From Calditrichia bacterium (GTDB lineage Bacteria; Calditrichota; Calditrichia; RBG-13-44-9; J075): 64,000 nucleotides of DNA. The stretch covers positions 186,001 through 250,000 of the forward strand of contig JANQRS010000021.1 of NCBI GenBank assembly GCA_028284445.1, in the 5' to 3' direction. Below the pieces are notes generated by a model. It was not told the DNA's origin. It ran no database searches and saw only the letters and a program-made list of their open reading frames with translations. Below, piece after piece: positions 42,478-51,769 of this stretch; positions within the stretch are counted from its first letter, which is position 1; each line of letters opens with the position of its first letter. Made by a program: the position numbers and the translations under genes.

Positions 42478-44745
42478 ATGAGATCCATTCACTTTTGGCA
42501 AGGCTTGTCCTGTGTGTTCTATAAACACCTCTCAGCACAAGCTTCAAGGCTTGTTCGAATCCTCTTTCACTTCTCCTTTATCGCAGTCTGTCTGGCAACG
42601 AGCTTAACTGCACAAGAGACAACAAGCTTTTCCAAACCGGCAGCGATGATGGCGGCACCTGTCACCGGTACGCTGAAAATTGACGGCCAATTGGATGAAA
42701 AAGACTGGAAATCTGCCGCAGCTATTGACAGCTTTGTTCAAGTAGAACCTGTCCAGGGTGGTAAAACCACATTTGGCACAGAAGTTCGAATTTTATTCGA
42801 TGAGAACAATCTTTATGTCGGCGCAATCTGCTATGACACGGCCGGTTCTGCAGGGGTAAGAGTGCCGGATCTACGGCGGGACTTCGATTACTTTGAGAAC
42901 GATCTCTTCGGCGTCAGTTTCGATGCATTTAAAGACAATCGAAACAGCCAGATATTTCAAACCAACCCCTATGGTGCGTTGCGGGACATAGAAGTCATTG
43001 ATGGACAGGTTCAAAATACGGATTGGGATGAAAGCTGGAAAGTTCGCACGGAACTAACCGATTCGTCCTGGAATGTGGAAATGGCAATCCCCTGGGCCAC
43101 ACTTCGCTATCCGGACGGCGGCAATGACTGGGGAGTCAATTTTGTCCGCAATATCCGTCGCCTCAATGAAGTCAGTGGCTGGTCGGAATGGCCCCGCAGT
43201 TTGAACCCCTACCGGATGGATTTCGCCGGGGACTTAAAAGGCCTAAAGCCTCCACCACCCGCAAGAAATCTTCGCCTGCAACCCTATCTGGCGGGTAGAG
43301 GGAACCGAATCAATACAATTGATGGGACAGACAGCGATAATGAACCTGATATTGGTGGTGAATTCAAATGGGCCATTTCGCCGAATACGGTTCTGGATCT
43401 CACTGTAAATACTGATTTTGCTGAGGCTGATGCTGATCGACAAGTCATTAATACCAGTCGCTTTTCGGTCTTTTTCCCTGAAAAAAGACAATTTTTCCTC
43501 GAAAATGGTAGTCTCTTTGACATTGGCAGCACTTTAGCGGCCAAGCCCTTTTTCAGCCGTCGAATTGGGCTGGACAACTCAGGCAGCCCGATTCCCATCG
43601 ATGGCGGCGGGCGAGTCACATATCGCGATACCAGGCAGAGCGGCGGCGCCTTGCTTATTCGTCAGCGAGGCAATTCCGACAATCCGGCAAGCAATTTTGC
43701 TGTCGGACGCTATAGCCGCAATATTGGCGATGTCAACCGCATCGGCGGATTGGTAACTCACCGATTTGATGAATCACTGGATGAGAGAAAGGCAGTTAAC
43801 AATACCGTTGTCAGCCTGGATGGTTTGTTTCGCCTGACCAAAACGGCCACAGCCGTGCCGATGATTTCCCAATCCTGGACAGAGGGTGGCGAAGGTGACG
43901 GTACGGCGGCATACGTATGGCTCTACAACCGGGCAAACTGGGGATATATCGGCCATGTGCAGTCATATATTTCAGAAAGCTACAACCCGGCCGCCGGTTT
44001 TTTGCTTCGAAGAAATTTGATTGTGACCAGTCCGGCGGTGTGGGGGGATTGGCGTCCGGGATGGCGCCCGAGCTTCATCCGCAAATTCAATCCCAGCTTC
44101 ACCGGATATTGGTATCATCGAGCCACAGATCGCAAATTTCAGGAGGGTAGCTTAACATTAAGACCTGTAAGCATGGAGTTTGAAAATGGGGGCTGGTTTG
44201 GCTTTCATCTGATTCCAAACTGGCAGCGTTTGGAGCAGGAAGATGTTCGCTTCTTCAGACCATTCGGAATAGAATTGGCCCCCGAAGACTACGATTTTTT
44301 GCGCTACCTGGTTCGCTTCGGCTCCGATCAATCCAACCGGATTTCCACCAGTATTTCTGCTTCAGCCGGTGACTATTTTAACGGCTCCAGAAATGAACTC
44401 AGTGTGCGATTTAAGTATTCACCTTCACCACATGCAGCACTGGCCGTTGACTACGAGGTGAATGACGTTAACAACCTTGGCCTGGCGAGCGAGGACGAAA
44501 CGATCCATTTGTGGGGCTCAGAATTGCGCCTGGCGCTTAATCCACGGCTTCAGATGTTCGCTTTCCATCAATATAACTCGCTTACGGAAAACTCCAGCTG
44601 GAATCTCCGTTTTTCCTGGGAATTTGCCCCGCTGTCCTATTTATACTTCGTGGTAAATGATTCCCGTTTCATCAATGAGCAAAACGATGCATTGCCGGAT
44701 ACACAGCAATTTATTCTAAAGCTCACTCATCAATTCAAGATATAA
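42478..44745 (+). CDS. DUF5916 outer-membrane-type protein, Zur-controlled
   Basis: The start at ATG 42478 has AGGAG 9 bases before it; the ATG at 42469 touches that sequence and is unlikely. The 755-residue product has an N-terminal export signal ending near LTAQE. Next comes a CBM9-like beta-sandwich (about residues 55-240: LKIDGQLDEKDWKSAAAI, NNLYVGAICYD, VEMAIPWATLRY), and then a long C-terminal domain of DUF5916 type with the landmark NTDFAEADADRQVINTSRFSVFFPEKRQFFLE and many alternating strands that look like an outer-membrane barrel. Function of the family is unknown. Control by the operator at 42409-42423 links this copy to zinc. A paralogue without an operator lies at 61181-63454. 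Confidence 0.88.
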   Translation: MRSIHFWQGLSCVFYKHLSAQASRLVRILFHFSFIAVCLATSLTAQETTSFSKPAAMMAAPVTGTLKIDGQLDEKDWKSAAAIDSFVQVEPVQGGKTTFGTEVRILFDENNLYVGAICYDTAGSAGVRVPDLRRDFDYFENDLFGVSFDAFKDNRNSQIFQTNPYGALRDIEVIDGQVQNTDWDESWKVRTELTDSSWNVEMAIPWATLRYPDGGNDWGVNFVRNIRRLNEVSGWSEWPRSLNPYRMDFAGDLKGLKPPPPARNLRLQPYLAGRGNRINTIDGTDSDNEPDIGGEFKWAISPNTVLDLTVNTDFAEADADRQVINTSRFSVFFPEKRQFFLENGSLFDIGSTLAAKPFFSRRIGLDNSGSPIPIDGGGRVTYRDTRQSGGALLIRQRGNSDNPASNFAVGRYSRNIGDVNRIGGLVTHRFDESLDERKAVNNTVVSLDGLFRLTKTATAVPMISQSWTEGGEGDGTAAYVWLYNRANWGYIGHVQSYISESYNPAAGFLLRRNLIVTSPAVWGDWRPGWRPSFIRKFNPSFTGYWYHRATDRKFQEGSLTLRPVSMEFENGGWFGFHLIPNWQRLEQEDVRFFRPFGIELAPEDYDFLRYLVRFGSDQSNRISTSISASAGDYFNGSRNELSVRFKYSPSPHAALAVDYEVNDVNNLGLASEDETIHLWGSELRLALNPRLQMFAFHQYNSLTENSSWNLRFSWEFAPLSYLYFVVNDSRFINEQNDALPDTQQFILKLTHQFKI

Positions 44746-44780
44746 AACTTTCCAATTCAAGGCGAAGGACATGCCCAGAA

Positions 44781-44967
44781 CATTTAAATGCCGAAAAACT
44801 AAAACCTTTGGACACGGATGAACACTGATCTACACAGATAAAGAAAAGTTTGACAAGATTAACAGGATTGACATGATAGAAACCGGAATTCTTATTTCAT
44901 CCTGTTAATCATGTTTATCCTGTCGAAGCTTGTTCTCTTTCTTTATGGTCATCTTTGCGGAGAGGTC
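44781..44967. repeat. Dispersed intergenic repeat, copy A (inverted to copy B)
   Basis: The core at 44816-44932 (117 nt) matches the reverse complement of 48567-48683 at about 111 of 117 positions; weaker similarity extends on both sides. It contains the phrases GGATGAACACTGATC, TTAACAGGATTGACATGATAG and TCCTGTTAATCATG. It lies between the DUF5916 gene and the 3' end of the DUF418 gene. Confidence 0.9.
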
Positions 44968-44988
44968 TTAAGACCATTGGACACATAT

Positions 44989-46215
44989 TTAGCCCTTAAC
45001 ACCTGCTCTGGACGGACGATAGGTCAGCTTACGCCAAACAGACTCCAGCGGCCCCTGCTTGAATCGCCCGAGCCATGCTCTGCTAAACAGCCATTGTGCC
45101 AGGATAATACCAAGCGCAAACAAGGGTAGGTAAGCAAACGGCACTTTACGCATCAGGGCAAGGCCGTAGCCAAAAAATAGCAGAATCGCGATGATATTCT
45201 GAAATATGTAATTTGTCAACGCCATGCGCCCAAGCAGAGCGAAATTGCGGAACATAAATTGGCCGCGCCCAGAAGCCCATAAATGCAGGAAGAGCATGGC
45301 AATTGCCAGGGAAAACACTGTGGCGCCAACATTGTAGACAATAGCCAGCATCGCGCCCATCCCGTTCAATTCAAATGACGACCCTATCGAACCTTTGATA
45401 TACGCATAACCAAAATGGGTAACCAGGCCAATAACACCAAACCAGATGGCAAGCCTCGGCACGGCAATGTCATTATTGCGAATTCTTGGCAGCCAGTGTC
45501 GCGCCAGTAGCACACCAATGAGGAACAGCCCAAGCACGTGGAAATAACGCCCGGTCATTAAATAGCTCATTGGGCGTGGAATCGAGTAGAGTACATTCAC
45601 CGAGAGCACCTCCAGCGGCGTATCGGAGGTGCGCATCTCCAGGAGTGATAGATCTGCAAAACCCCATTGCGCTTGCAGGTCCGCTGAAATAGCGCGCATA
45701 GATCCCCAGAAGGCAGCATCCTGTGTGACATACAAAAGCCCATACATGAGTAAGGGCATTACCAATAGAACGATAACCCAGCGCAGCAGGGCCCGATTTG
45801 AAACATTCAGGAACAACAGTAATACCATACCCATCACGGCATAGAGGGTCAGGATGTCACCGTTCCAGACCAGATACATATGTAAGAGACCGATGACACA
45901 AAGGACAATCATGCGCCGCATCCAGAAGGCAGAGAAACTCTCATCCGTTCGACTAAAACGTTCCGCCTGAAGCGCAAAGCCAACACCAAATAGAATAGAG
46001 AAGATTCCGTAAAATTTGCCTTCAATAAACCAATCAATAAAAAACAAGACCGCGCGGTCCAATATCGGCAAAGCAATAATTTCTGCGGGACTATAGGTGT
46101 TGTAGCCAATGAAGCTGTATAGATTTGCAAGCAAAATGCCGAAAAGCGCAAATCCGCGCAGCGCGTCCAGGACCTCTAGTCGCTCAGATCCGGTGGTTGG
46201 TTTCATGCTGGACAT
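44989..46215 (-). CDS. DUF418-family membrane protein (YeiB-like)
   Basis: From ATG 46215, preceded by AGGAGGAG at 6 bases, the product has 408 residues. It opens with RLEVLDALRGFALFGILLANL, the hallmark of DUF418/YeiB proteins, followed by eight to ten membrane helices. The C-terminal region FALLGRMALTNYIFQNI and GPLESVWRKLTY is the conserved DUF418 end. These proteins are related to acyltransferase-3-type membrane proteins and their activity is not established. It is the last gene of the minus-strand group with the racemase and hydrolase, separated from the hydrolase by 172 nt containing a 43-base palindrome. Confidence 0.9.
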   Translation of the reverse strand: MSSMKPTTGSERLEVLDALRGFALFGILLANLYSFIGYNTYSPAEIIALPILDRAVLFFIDWFIEGKFYGIFSILFGVGFALQAERFSRTDESFSAFWMRRMIVLCVIGLLHMYLVWNGDILTLYAVMGMVLLLFLNVSNRALLRWVIVLLVMPLLMYGLLYVTQDAAFWGSMRAISADLQAQWGFADLSLLEMRTSDTPLEVLSVNVLYSIPRPMSYLMTGRYFHVLGLFLIGVLLARHWLPRIRNNDIAVPRLAIWFGVIGLVTHFGYAYIKGSIGSSFELNGMGAMLAIVYNVGATVFSLAIAMLFLHLWASGRGQFMFRNFALLGRMALTNYIFQNIIAILLFFGYGLALMRKVPFAYLPLFALGIILAQWLFSRAWLGRFKQGPLESVWRKLTYRPSRAGVKG

Positions 46216-46300
46216 AGTCATCTCCTCCTGATCAGTTTTTCCGAAATATGTTATGCCGTCCAATTGCATGAACGTGAATCTTGACTGATCGCGGCCGCGA

Positions 46301-46343
46301 AATCCCCCCTATATGTCCCCCCGGGGGACATATAGGGGGGATT
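46301..46343. repeat. GC-rich hairpin element, copy 3
   Basis: A 43-base palindrome with 21-base arms (AATCCCCCCTATATGTCCCC plus C, and its exact complement) around a single base. It lies between the hydrolase stop and the DUF418 start on the same strand and could act as a terminator or processing site between them. Confidence 0.9.
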
Positions 46344-46387
46344 CCGCGCATTTGTTGGTTAATTCATCAAAAGCGATTTGTTGGCAT

Positions 46388-47239
46388 TCACCTCGACTCA
46401 ATAAAGGCCTTCAACAAGGCATTGAACGCGTCCGGCTTCTCCCAGAACATGGCGTGACTGGAAATCTCAACGACTTTCGAATGTGGCGTATTCTTGCTCA
46501 GCCAGGCTTTCGCCCGATCATACCAGGACGCTTGAACCATAAACATGGCAGGTGTTTCACTCCGCAGGTTTGACACTTCCCCGGTGTAATCTGATATCAA
46601 CCCATCAATATAGAGGCTTAAAGCAATCGGACGCGGCGTCATGAGGATTTCTTTCCTCATCCAATCTTTGCTAACGCTGTCCACAGGCTCTGCAAGCATC
46701 CAATCAATAATGCCATTAGGGTCAGCGGGTTTCGAAATCATCGACTTCAAACTACTGCGATAGTCATCAAAGCTGCCGTAGACCCATTCTGTCCTGGTAT
46801 CTCCTACCCACTTGGGCGGCTCATCTATGAACACCATGCTGCTGACTCTGTCATAACCATATCCGCGAAGATACTCGAACATTGCCAGGCAGCCACTTGA
46901 CCAGCCGACAAGGACAACATCCTCCAGGTTTTTCTTCAGAATAATTTGCCGAAGGTCGGATGCATGTGCTGCATAGTTATTACCGTCAGCCGTTTTATCG
47001 GACCGGCCCTGGCCGCGGGGATCGTAGGTAATCACATGATACTGCGCGGCAAAGAATTCGACCTGCTTTTCAAAAAACCTGTGGGTCATGGTCCATCCCG
47101 GAATGAAGAGCATCGGCTGTCCTTCCCCGGCCTCTTCAATGAACAGGGCTGTTCCATCATCAAGTTTCAGCAAGTTATTCTCCTGGGCAAATAATTGGAA
47201 AGCAACCAGGCACACCAGGATAAGGCTAAAAAGTCTCAT
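46388..47239 (-). CDS. Exported alpha/beta hydrolase
   Basis: Starting at ATG 47239 (AAGAAG upstream) the protein has 283 residues with a signal peptide (MRLFSLILVCLVAFQLFAQ). It has the alpha/beta-hydrolase core: oxyanion region LFIPGWTMTH, DPRGQGRSDK, nucleophile Ser114 in GWSSGC, a probable acid near DGL or LRSETPAMF, and the catalytic His in SSHAMFWEKPDAF close to the C-terminus. It resembles small esterases/haloperoxidase-like hydrolases. Its first codons overlap the last codons of the racemase gene by 14 bases, indicating coupling. The substrate is unknown; a periplasmic role in amino-acid ester or peptide hydrolysis is possible given the partner. Confidence 0.88.
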   Translation of the reverse strand: MRLFSLILVCLVAFQLFAQENNLLKLDDGTALFIEEAGEGQPMLFIPGWTMTHRFFEKQVEFFAAQYHVITYDPRGQGRSDKTADGNNYAAHASDLRQIILKKNLEDVVLVGWSSGCLAMFEYLRGYGYDRVSSMVFIDEPPKWVGDTRTEWVYGSFDDYRSSLKSMISKPADPNGIIDWMLAEPVDSVSKDWMRKEILMTPRPIALSLYIDGLISDYTGEVSNLRSETPAMFMVQASWYDRAKAWLSKNTPHSKVVEISSHAMFWEKPDAFNALLKAFIESR

Positions 47240-48440
47240 ATATCTTCTTTGGTAGCGATTCCTTGTAGTTGATTTGCAAATAGTTATGTCCATTCACAAG
47301 TTTTCCGAAACCCTCCGGTGTGATTTCTTCCCGTTCCGGTCCTATCAGTGTCGCAACATCACCCACTTTGACATCCGTGGCTTCACCAAGGCTGATATTT
47401 GCATGACTGGCATTCACATTAACCACTGGAACCAGTTGATTGCCAAGCAAGACTTTGGCGCCATTTTCTGCGCCACCATTGTAGCCATCCGCCCAGCCAA
47501 TTGGCAGGGTAGCAATCCATTCATCTTTTTCAACCTTGTAAAAGCGCGAAAAACCGATGGTGTCCCCTGCCCGCAATTTTTCCAGGCGGATCACCGGTGC
47601 TTTCAGCCGATAGGGTACTTGCAGAGGATAGCGTTTCGCTTCGGGCATGTTTGCCAATGGGAAGGAGCCATGAACAAGTATACCCGGCCGCACGCAATCC
47701 TGGTGAGATGACGGCAGCTCCAGAAGTGAGGATGACGGAGCCAAATGCTTAATCCCGCTTGGGATTCCCTGTTTTTTCATTTCCGCAACAATCCTTTCAA
47801 AACGCGCTATCTGTTCGGTTGCGAAATCTTTTGGCGAGGTAAGTGTGGAGAAAGTGTGTGAAATACTCAAACCAGGGATATCACGGACCTCCCTTGCAAT
47901 CCTGATCGCTTCCTGATAAGGAATGCCCATTCTACCTAAACCGGTGTCGATATACAAAGCCACTTCTATAGGTTTTGCCTCTCGCCCTGCCAACCGCTTG
48001 ATCTTTGCCAATGAATCCCACGAATAGATACTGAGGATGATCTTTTTTTCAATGAGAGAATCGGAGAGCTGATTGTCAAAATCGCCCATTAGCAAAATCG
48101 GCTTCGAAACCCCGGCAGCCTTGACGGCAAGCGCGCGATCGTCTTTCACCATCGCTATGCCGGCAATGTCTGACGAACTATTCAATATTCTAGCTACCTG
48201 GCTATCTCCAAGGCCATAGGCATTGTTCTTGAGAACTGCCAGGACCGGCTTTCCGCCGGCCATTTTGCTGATTTGGGAAGCATTCTTCAGGTAGGCGGCT
48301 TTTGATAACTCGACCCAGGGCTTGCTTTGAAATGCTCCGTCAGCAGCAAACGCGCTACTTTTTAAGCTTACAGGGCCGGCAGATATGACTGCCAAGGCTG
48401 CCAACGTGCTCTTGATGAACTGCCGTCGATTTTGTGTCAT
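47226..48440 (-). CDS. Tat-exported alanine/broad-specificity amino-acid racemase
   Basis: From ATG 48440 the product has 404 residues; an upstream TTG at 48470 is less likely, and neither has a clear ribosome binding site. The N-terminus MTQNRRQFIKSTLAALAVIS is a twin-arginine signal (NRRQFIK) with cleavage near AFA (about residue 32). The mature part is a full alanine-racemase fold: Lys71 carries PLP (AVLKNNAYGLG), DTGLGRMG and PxSS-LLE segments follow in the barrel, and the C-terminal domain has GWADGYNGG and IGFSRFY. Export through Tat fits a cofactor-containing enzyme that folds in the cytosol, as for periplasmic broad-specificity racemases. It would make or scavenge D-amino acids outside the cytoplasm, together with the hydrolase. 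Confidence 0.88.
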   Translation of the reverse strand: MTQNRRQFIKSTLAALAVISAGPVSLKSSAFAADGAFQSKPWVELSKAAYLKNASQISKMAGGKPVLAVLKNNAYGLGDSQVARILNSSSDIAGIAMVKDDRALAVKAAGVSKPILLMGDFDNQLSDSLIEKKIILSIYSWDSLAKIKRLAGREAKPIEVALYIDTGLGRMGIPYQEAIRIAREVRDIPGLSISHTFSTLTSPKDFATEQIARFERIVAEMKKQGIPSGIKHLAPSSSLLELPSSHQDCVRPGILVHGSFPLANMPEAKRYPLQVPYRLKAPVIRLEKLRAGDTIGFSRFYKVEKDEWIATLPIGWADGYNGGAENGAKVLLGNQLVPVVNVNASHANISLGEATDVKVGDVATLIGPEREEITPEGFGKLVNGHNYLQINYKESLPKKIYETF

Positions 48441-48505
48441 AGGATAGAAGAAAGTTATTGATAATGCCAATTACGTACTAAATTTGCGACCAAAGGCCCA
48501 AAACC

Positions 48506-48731
48506 TCTCAACACAGATGCCCACGGATTTTCATAGATGAACACAGATAACAAAAAAGAAAAAGTCCAAGCTTCGACAGGATATACATGATTAACAGGAT
48601 GAAATGAGAATTCCGGTTTCTATCATGTCAATCCTGTTAATTTTGTCAGACTTTTCTTTATCTGTATGGATCAGTGTTCATCCTTGCAAATCTGTGTTAA
48701 AGGATTTTAGTTTTTTGGCATTTGTATGCTT
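48506..48731. repeat. Dispersed intergenic repeat, copy B
   Basis: The core 48567-48683 is the inverted partner of 44816-44932. The flanks contain further related phrases (CCCAAAACCTC, ACACAGAT) seen again in the divergent copy at 58498-58650. The gap 48441-48805 contains no gene. Confidence 0.9.
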
Positions 48732-48805
48732 TTGGTATGTAATTCGTATTGATTTTTGTTTAGTATCTAAATGCTGAAAAACCGCGTTTCCCGGGATTAA
48801 TGGAC

Positions 48806-50248
48806 TTACACTAGCATGTTGGAAGTGTCTGTTTGTTTGTGTCGAACTTTCAAAACAACTAAAAGCGTTAATAAGCCAATACCGATAATGTTCAAGCCAA
48901 GCTGGAATAGAATAGATTTGCCTGCAGCTTCTTTAAAATCAAAGACCGGGATAATCATATAATCTTTCGGTGTCATTTTATGAGCATGAATCGCTCTTGG
49001 TAAAAAGAATTTACGCCATTCCAGGCGAAATAGCTCCGCCTGTTTTCGAAAACTCTGATACCGGCTCACATCAGTACCGCTGATCAGATTAAACGCCTCG
49101 CGAAGTGCAATTGACGGAGAAATGAGGCTGAGAAATCGCAGCAGCTCCTGTTGCCTGGCAATTTCAGACTCGATTTGCTTGTCTACGGGTGCAGCTCGCC
49201 GATCCATTTCCTCCTGCAAAAGCCAGAAAGCTGCGCCAAAAGATTCTTTCACAGTCACAGCATTTTGGGCCTCGGTCTTCAGTTCCGGAAAGCGTTGATA
49301 CCATTGTTCAGCTAATCGTGGTTTCTCCGCATAATATTCCATTGGCTTTTCCCGCGCAGCGTTAACGGCTTTAAGACGAGGCGTCACAGGATGAACCATT
49401 TCAATGAGAACATGAACAAGCGCCGGAAATATTACAACGAAAGCAAGCCAGGCCATCGAAAGCCTGATGGCATTGCGCACTGAAGAAGACCTTCCAATGT
49501 TGACAAATGCGGCAAGGGCAAACCAGAACAAGATATAAGCGATGGTAAAAATCATCCACGTCCAAAACATTGGCAGAGAAATTGAAGGCCCCTGTCCGGA
49601 AAAAATCATCGAAATCAATAGAGTCAGGAGACATGTTCCTGCAACCAGGATGAATCTCAGGACAATTTTTCCAATTAATAATTGAGGCATTGAAACAGGG
49701 GCTGCTAGCAGTAAGGGTAAAATGCCCCGTTCACGTTCATCAGCAATGATATCGTAACTCATTGCGATAATTATCAACGGCACCAATACGATAATTACAA
49801 ATGCCACATCGAAGGCGCCATTCAAAAGATGTATGGGATTCTCATATCCGTAGCGATCCTGCGGCAAACGCTGTTTGTTCATCACGCCAACACCGATTAT
49901 CTGCGGTGAGATGTCGCTTTGTCCGACGGTCAAGGCAGCAAGTGGTTGCACGGGCAGCGTTAAAGAATGCAAACCGCCGTATTTGCCAGGACTTTCTGCA
50001 GCCTTTAATTCTTCGGTCGATCCTTCCAAGAATGAGTTCTTCAAGGTTGCATACTGCTCTTCTTGTTCACCTACAATTCGTTCAATTTTTTGCTTTAGCG
50101 CTGCGGCGTGAGAATGACCGTTGAACCAACCAGAAAGGAGCGCGCTGAAAAGCAGTCCCAGCAATAGCCAGGTGGAATACCTTCTTCGCATTATTTTCCA
50201 CTCATGTTTAAAAACGGTTATTTTCATATTCCGCTCTGAAAGTATCAT
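48806..50248 (-). CDS. ABC-2-type permease (DUF3526-like), second of a pair
   Basis: The 480-residue membrane protein has one helix near the N-terminus (TWLLLGLLFSALLSGWF), a soluble external domain of about 100 residues, then five helices with the motif YDIIADERERGILPLLLAAPVS typical of ABC-2 permeases, a second external domain, and a final helix. This plan is that of DUF3526 permeases. Its ATG (50248) overlaps the stop of the upstream permease gene (ATGA), though an ATG at 50227 with GAGCGGAA before it is possible. The two probably form a heterodimer. No ATPase gene is adjacent within the window. Confidence 0.85.
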   Translation of the reverse strand: MILSERNMKITVFKHEWKIMRRRYSTWLLLGLLFSALLSGWFNGHSHAAALKQKIERIVGEQEEQYATLKNSFLEGSTEELKAAESPGKYGGLHSLTLPVQPLAALTVGQSDISPQIIGVGVMNKQRLPQDRYGYENPIHLLNGAFDVAFVIIVLVPLIIIAMSYDIIADERERGILPLLLAAPVSMPQLLIGKIVLRFILVAGTCLLTLLISMIFSGQGPSISLPMFWTWMIFTIAYILFWFALAAFVNIGRSSSVRNAIRLSMAWLAFVVIFPALVHVLIEMVHPVTPRLKAVNAAREKPMEYYAEKPRLAEQWYQRFPELKTEAQNAVTVKESFGAAFWLLQEEMDRRAAPVDKQIESEIARQQELLRFLSLISPSIALREAFNLISGTDVSRYQSFRKQAELFRLEWRKFFLPRAIHAHKMTPKDYMIIPVFDFKEAAGKSILFQLGLNIIGIGLLTLLVVLKVRHKQTDTSNMLV

Positions 50249-51681
50249 GGTTTAAGCCCTTTTGCACTGGCAAAACAGCACGCAAGTAAACCAAGGCACC
50301 AAAATATCAGAATGGCAAAGTAACTTTGATTCACAGTGAAAACTTCCGACAATTCCGGCCGAATGTATTGAAAATGCGGCATTTTGGCATAGAGCGTAGA
50401 AAAATGTGGATCAGTAGCAAATTGATACTCTCGATCTTTGGTTGTCAGATGACCTTCATAGTAGGCAAGATCATCATTTAGGATTTTGACAAAAGTGCGG
50501 CGATAATCTTCCGCAAAGCGATGAAAATGAGCATGATGCCAAAAATCCGTCCCTGCCAAGCCCATCAACCACGAACGAACAGCAATAAACGGCACGAAAG
50601 CCGCGACAGAGCGGCGGACCCTGGCTTGATCCTCATAAATGCTCGTTAAATCATCATAATGCGCATCCATCACCGTATTGCTGTAATCTTCCCCTTTTTG
50701 AAAGGCCAGGCCATAGATGTTCACCGGCAGATCCTCAGTCCGCTTCACATTGTAATGCTGTAAAACGCTGTCAACAAAAGCACGGTAACTATCGCTGCCG
50801 GCACGATGTCCATCCAGACCTTTAAGCTTATCCTCATTTATTCCTAGAGCAAAATCTTCTGCCGAGGGTACGGGGTGAAGCTGCTCGGCAATCGCCGTCG
50901 TAACGACAGGAGCGACGAATGTTGTGATGAACCAAAAGCCCAGCATAATTGCTAGTGCCGTAGCGGAGCGTTTAACAATTGCCGATACCGACAATGTTAG
51001 CAGCGCCGTAGCGACATAATAGACCATCAACCCCGAAATCATGAGCAGGAATCGCAGGATTGGTTCCGATTCGGAACCGGACAAATACCAAATCGAGACC
51101 AGGCTGATTGCGATGATCGGCAAACAAAGAACTGCCTGTATTCCCAATATCGCAATCGCCTTGCCCCAAAAAAGTTTATGCCGGGATACCCCGTGTGCGA
51201 GAAGTTGGCGTAATGTTCCGTTTTCCCTTTCTGAAGCAAAGCAAGGATATGCCATCAGGATGATGAAGAGTGGAAAATAATATTGTAGCATCGCTCCGGC
51301 AGTAAAATTTCCCATACGGCTGATAGCTGTCGCGTCTTCAGCCGAACGATAGCGCATGGGGTTTTGGTAGTGCGCCTCCAGGTACATGGCATAGCCGCTG
51401 AAATCGCTAATGCCGTTTTCGATAAACGAAAGAACAGGAGAATCCTTAATTGCGTAAATGCCATAATGGGCTGCCCCGTGCGGGTTACGCGCCGGCTGCT
51501 TTTCCCACTGCTGACGTGTCAGAAGTTGCGACTCTTGCCGGAATGCTTGAACGTTCTTGTGGTGCACCAATCCTACACATAGAGCAACAGCAGTCAAAAC
51601 GACGATGCCGGCAGCGAATATACGTAAACGATGATCCCTTATCAGCTCCGTCACTTCTTTTCTTATGATTCTTACAAGCAA
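50245..51681 (-). CDS. ABC-2-type permease (DUF3526-like), first of a pair
   Basis: The 478-residue product shares the plan of its neighbour: N-terminal helix (FAAGIVVLTAVALCVGLVHH), external domain, YPCFASERENGTLRQLLAHGVSR in place of the permease motif, a long second external domain, and a C-terminal helix (AILIFWCLGLLACCFASAKG). The start appears to be TTG 51681 with only weak purines upstream. It lies 88 nt after the second TonB receptor gene on the same strand. DUF3526 pairs accompany TonB receptors in FCB genomes; a role in moving a metallophore or other ligand over the inner membrane is inferred. Confidence 0.83.
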   Translation of the reverse strand: MLVRIIRKEVTELIRDHRLRIFAAGIVVLTAVALCVGLVHHKNVQAFRQESQLLTRQQWEKQPARNPHGAAHYGIYAIKDSPVLSFIENGISDFSGYAMYLEAHYQNPMRYRSAEDATAISRMGNFTAGAMLQYYFPLFIILMAYPCFASERENGTLRQLLAHGVSRHKLFWGKAIAILGIQAVLCLPIIAISLVSIWYLSGSESEPILRFLLMISGLMVYYVATALLTLSVSAIVKRSATALAIMLGFWFITTFVAPVVTTAIAEQLHPVPSAEDFALGINEDKLKGLDGHRAGSDSYRAFVDSVLQHYNVKRTEDLPVNIYGLAFQKGEDYSNTVMDAHYDDLTSIYEDQARVRRSVAAFVPFIAVRSWLMGLAGTDFWHHAHFHRFAEDYRRTFVKILNDDLAYYEGHLTTKDREYQFATDPHFSTLYAKMPHFQYIRPELSEVFTVNQSYFAILIFWCLGLLACCFASAKGLKP

Positions 51682-51769
51682 ATCTTTCTTTCCGGGTTTA
51701 GTTAAACCAAATAGTGACGTTGATTATCCGACACTTTGTCTTTCCCGCATGTTATTAGCGGGAATCCAC

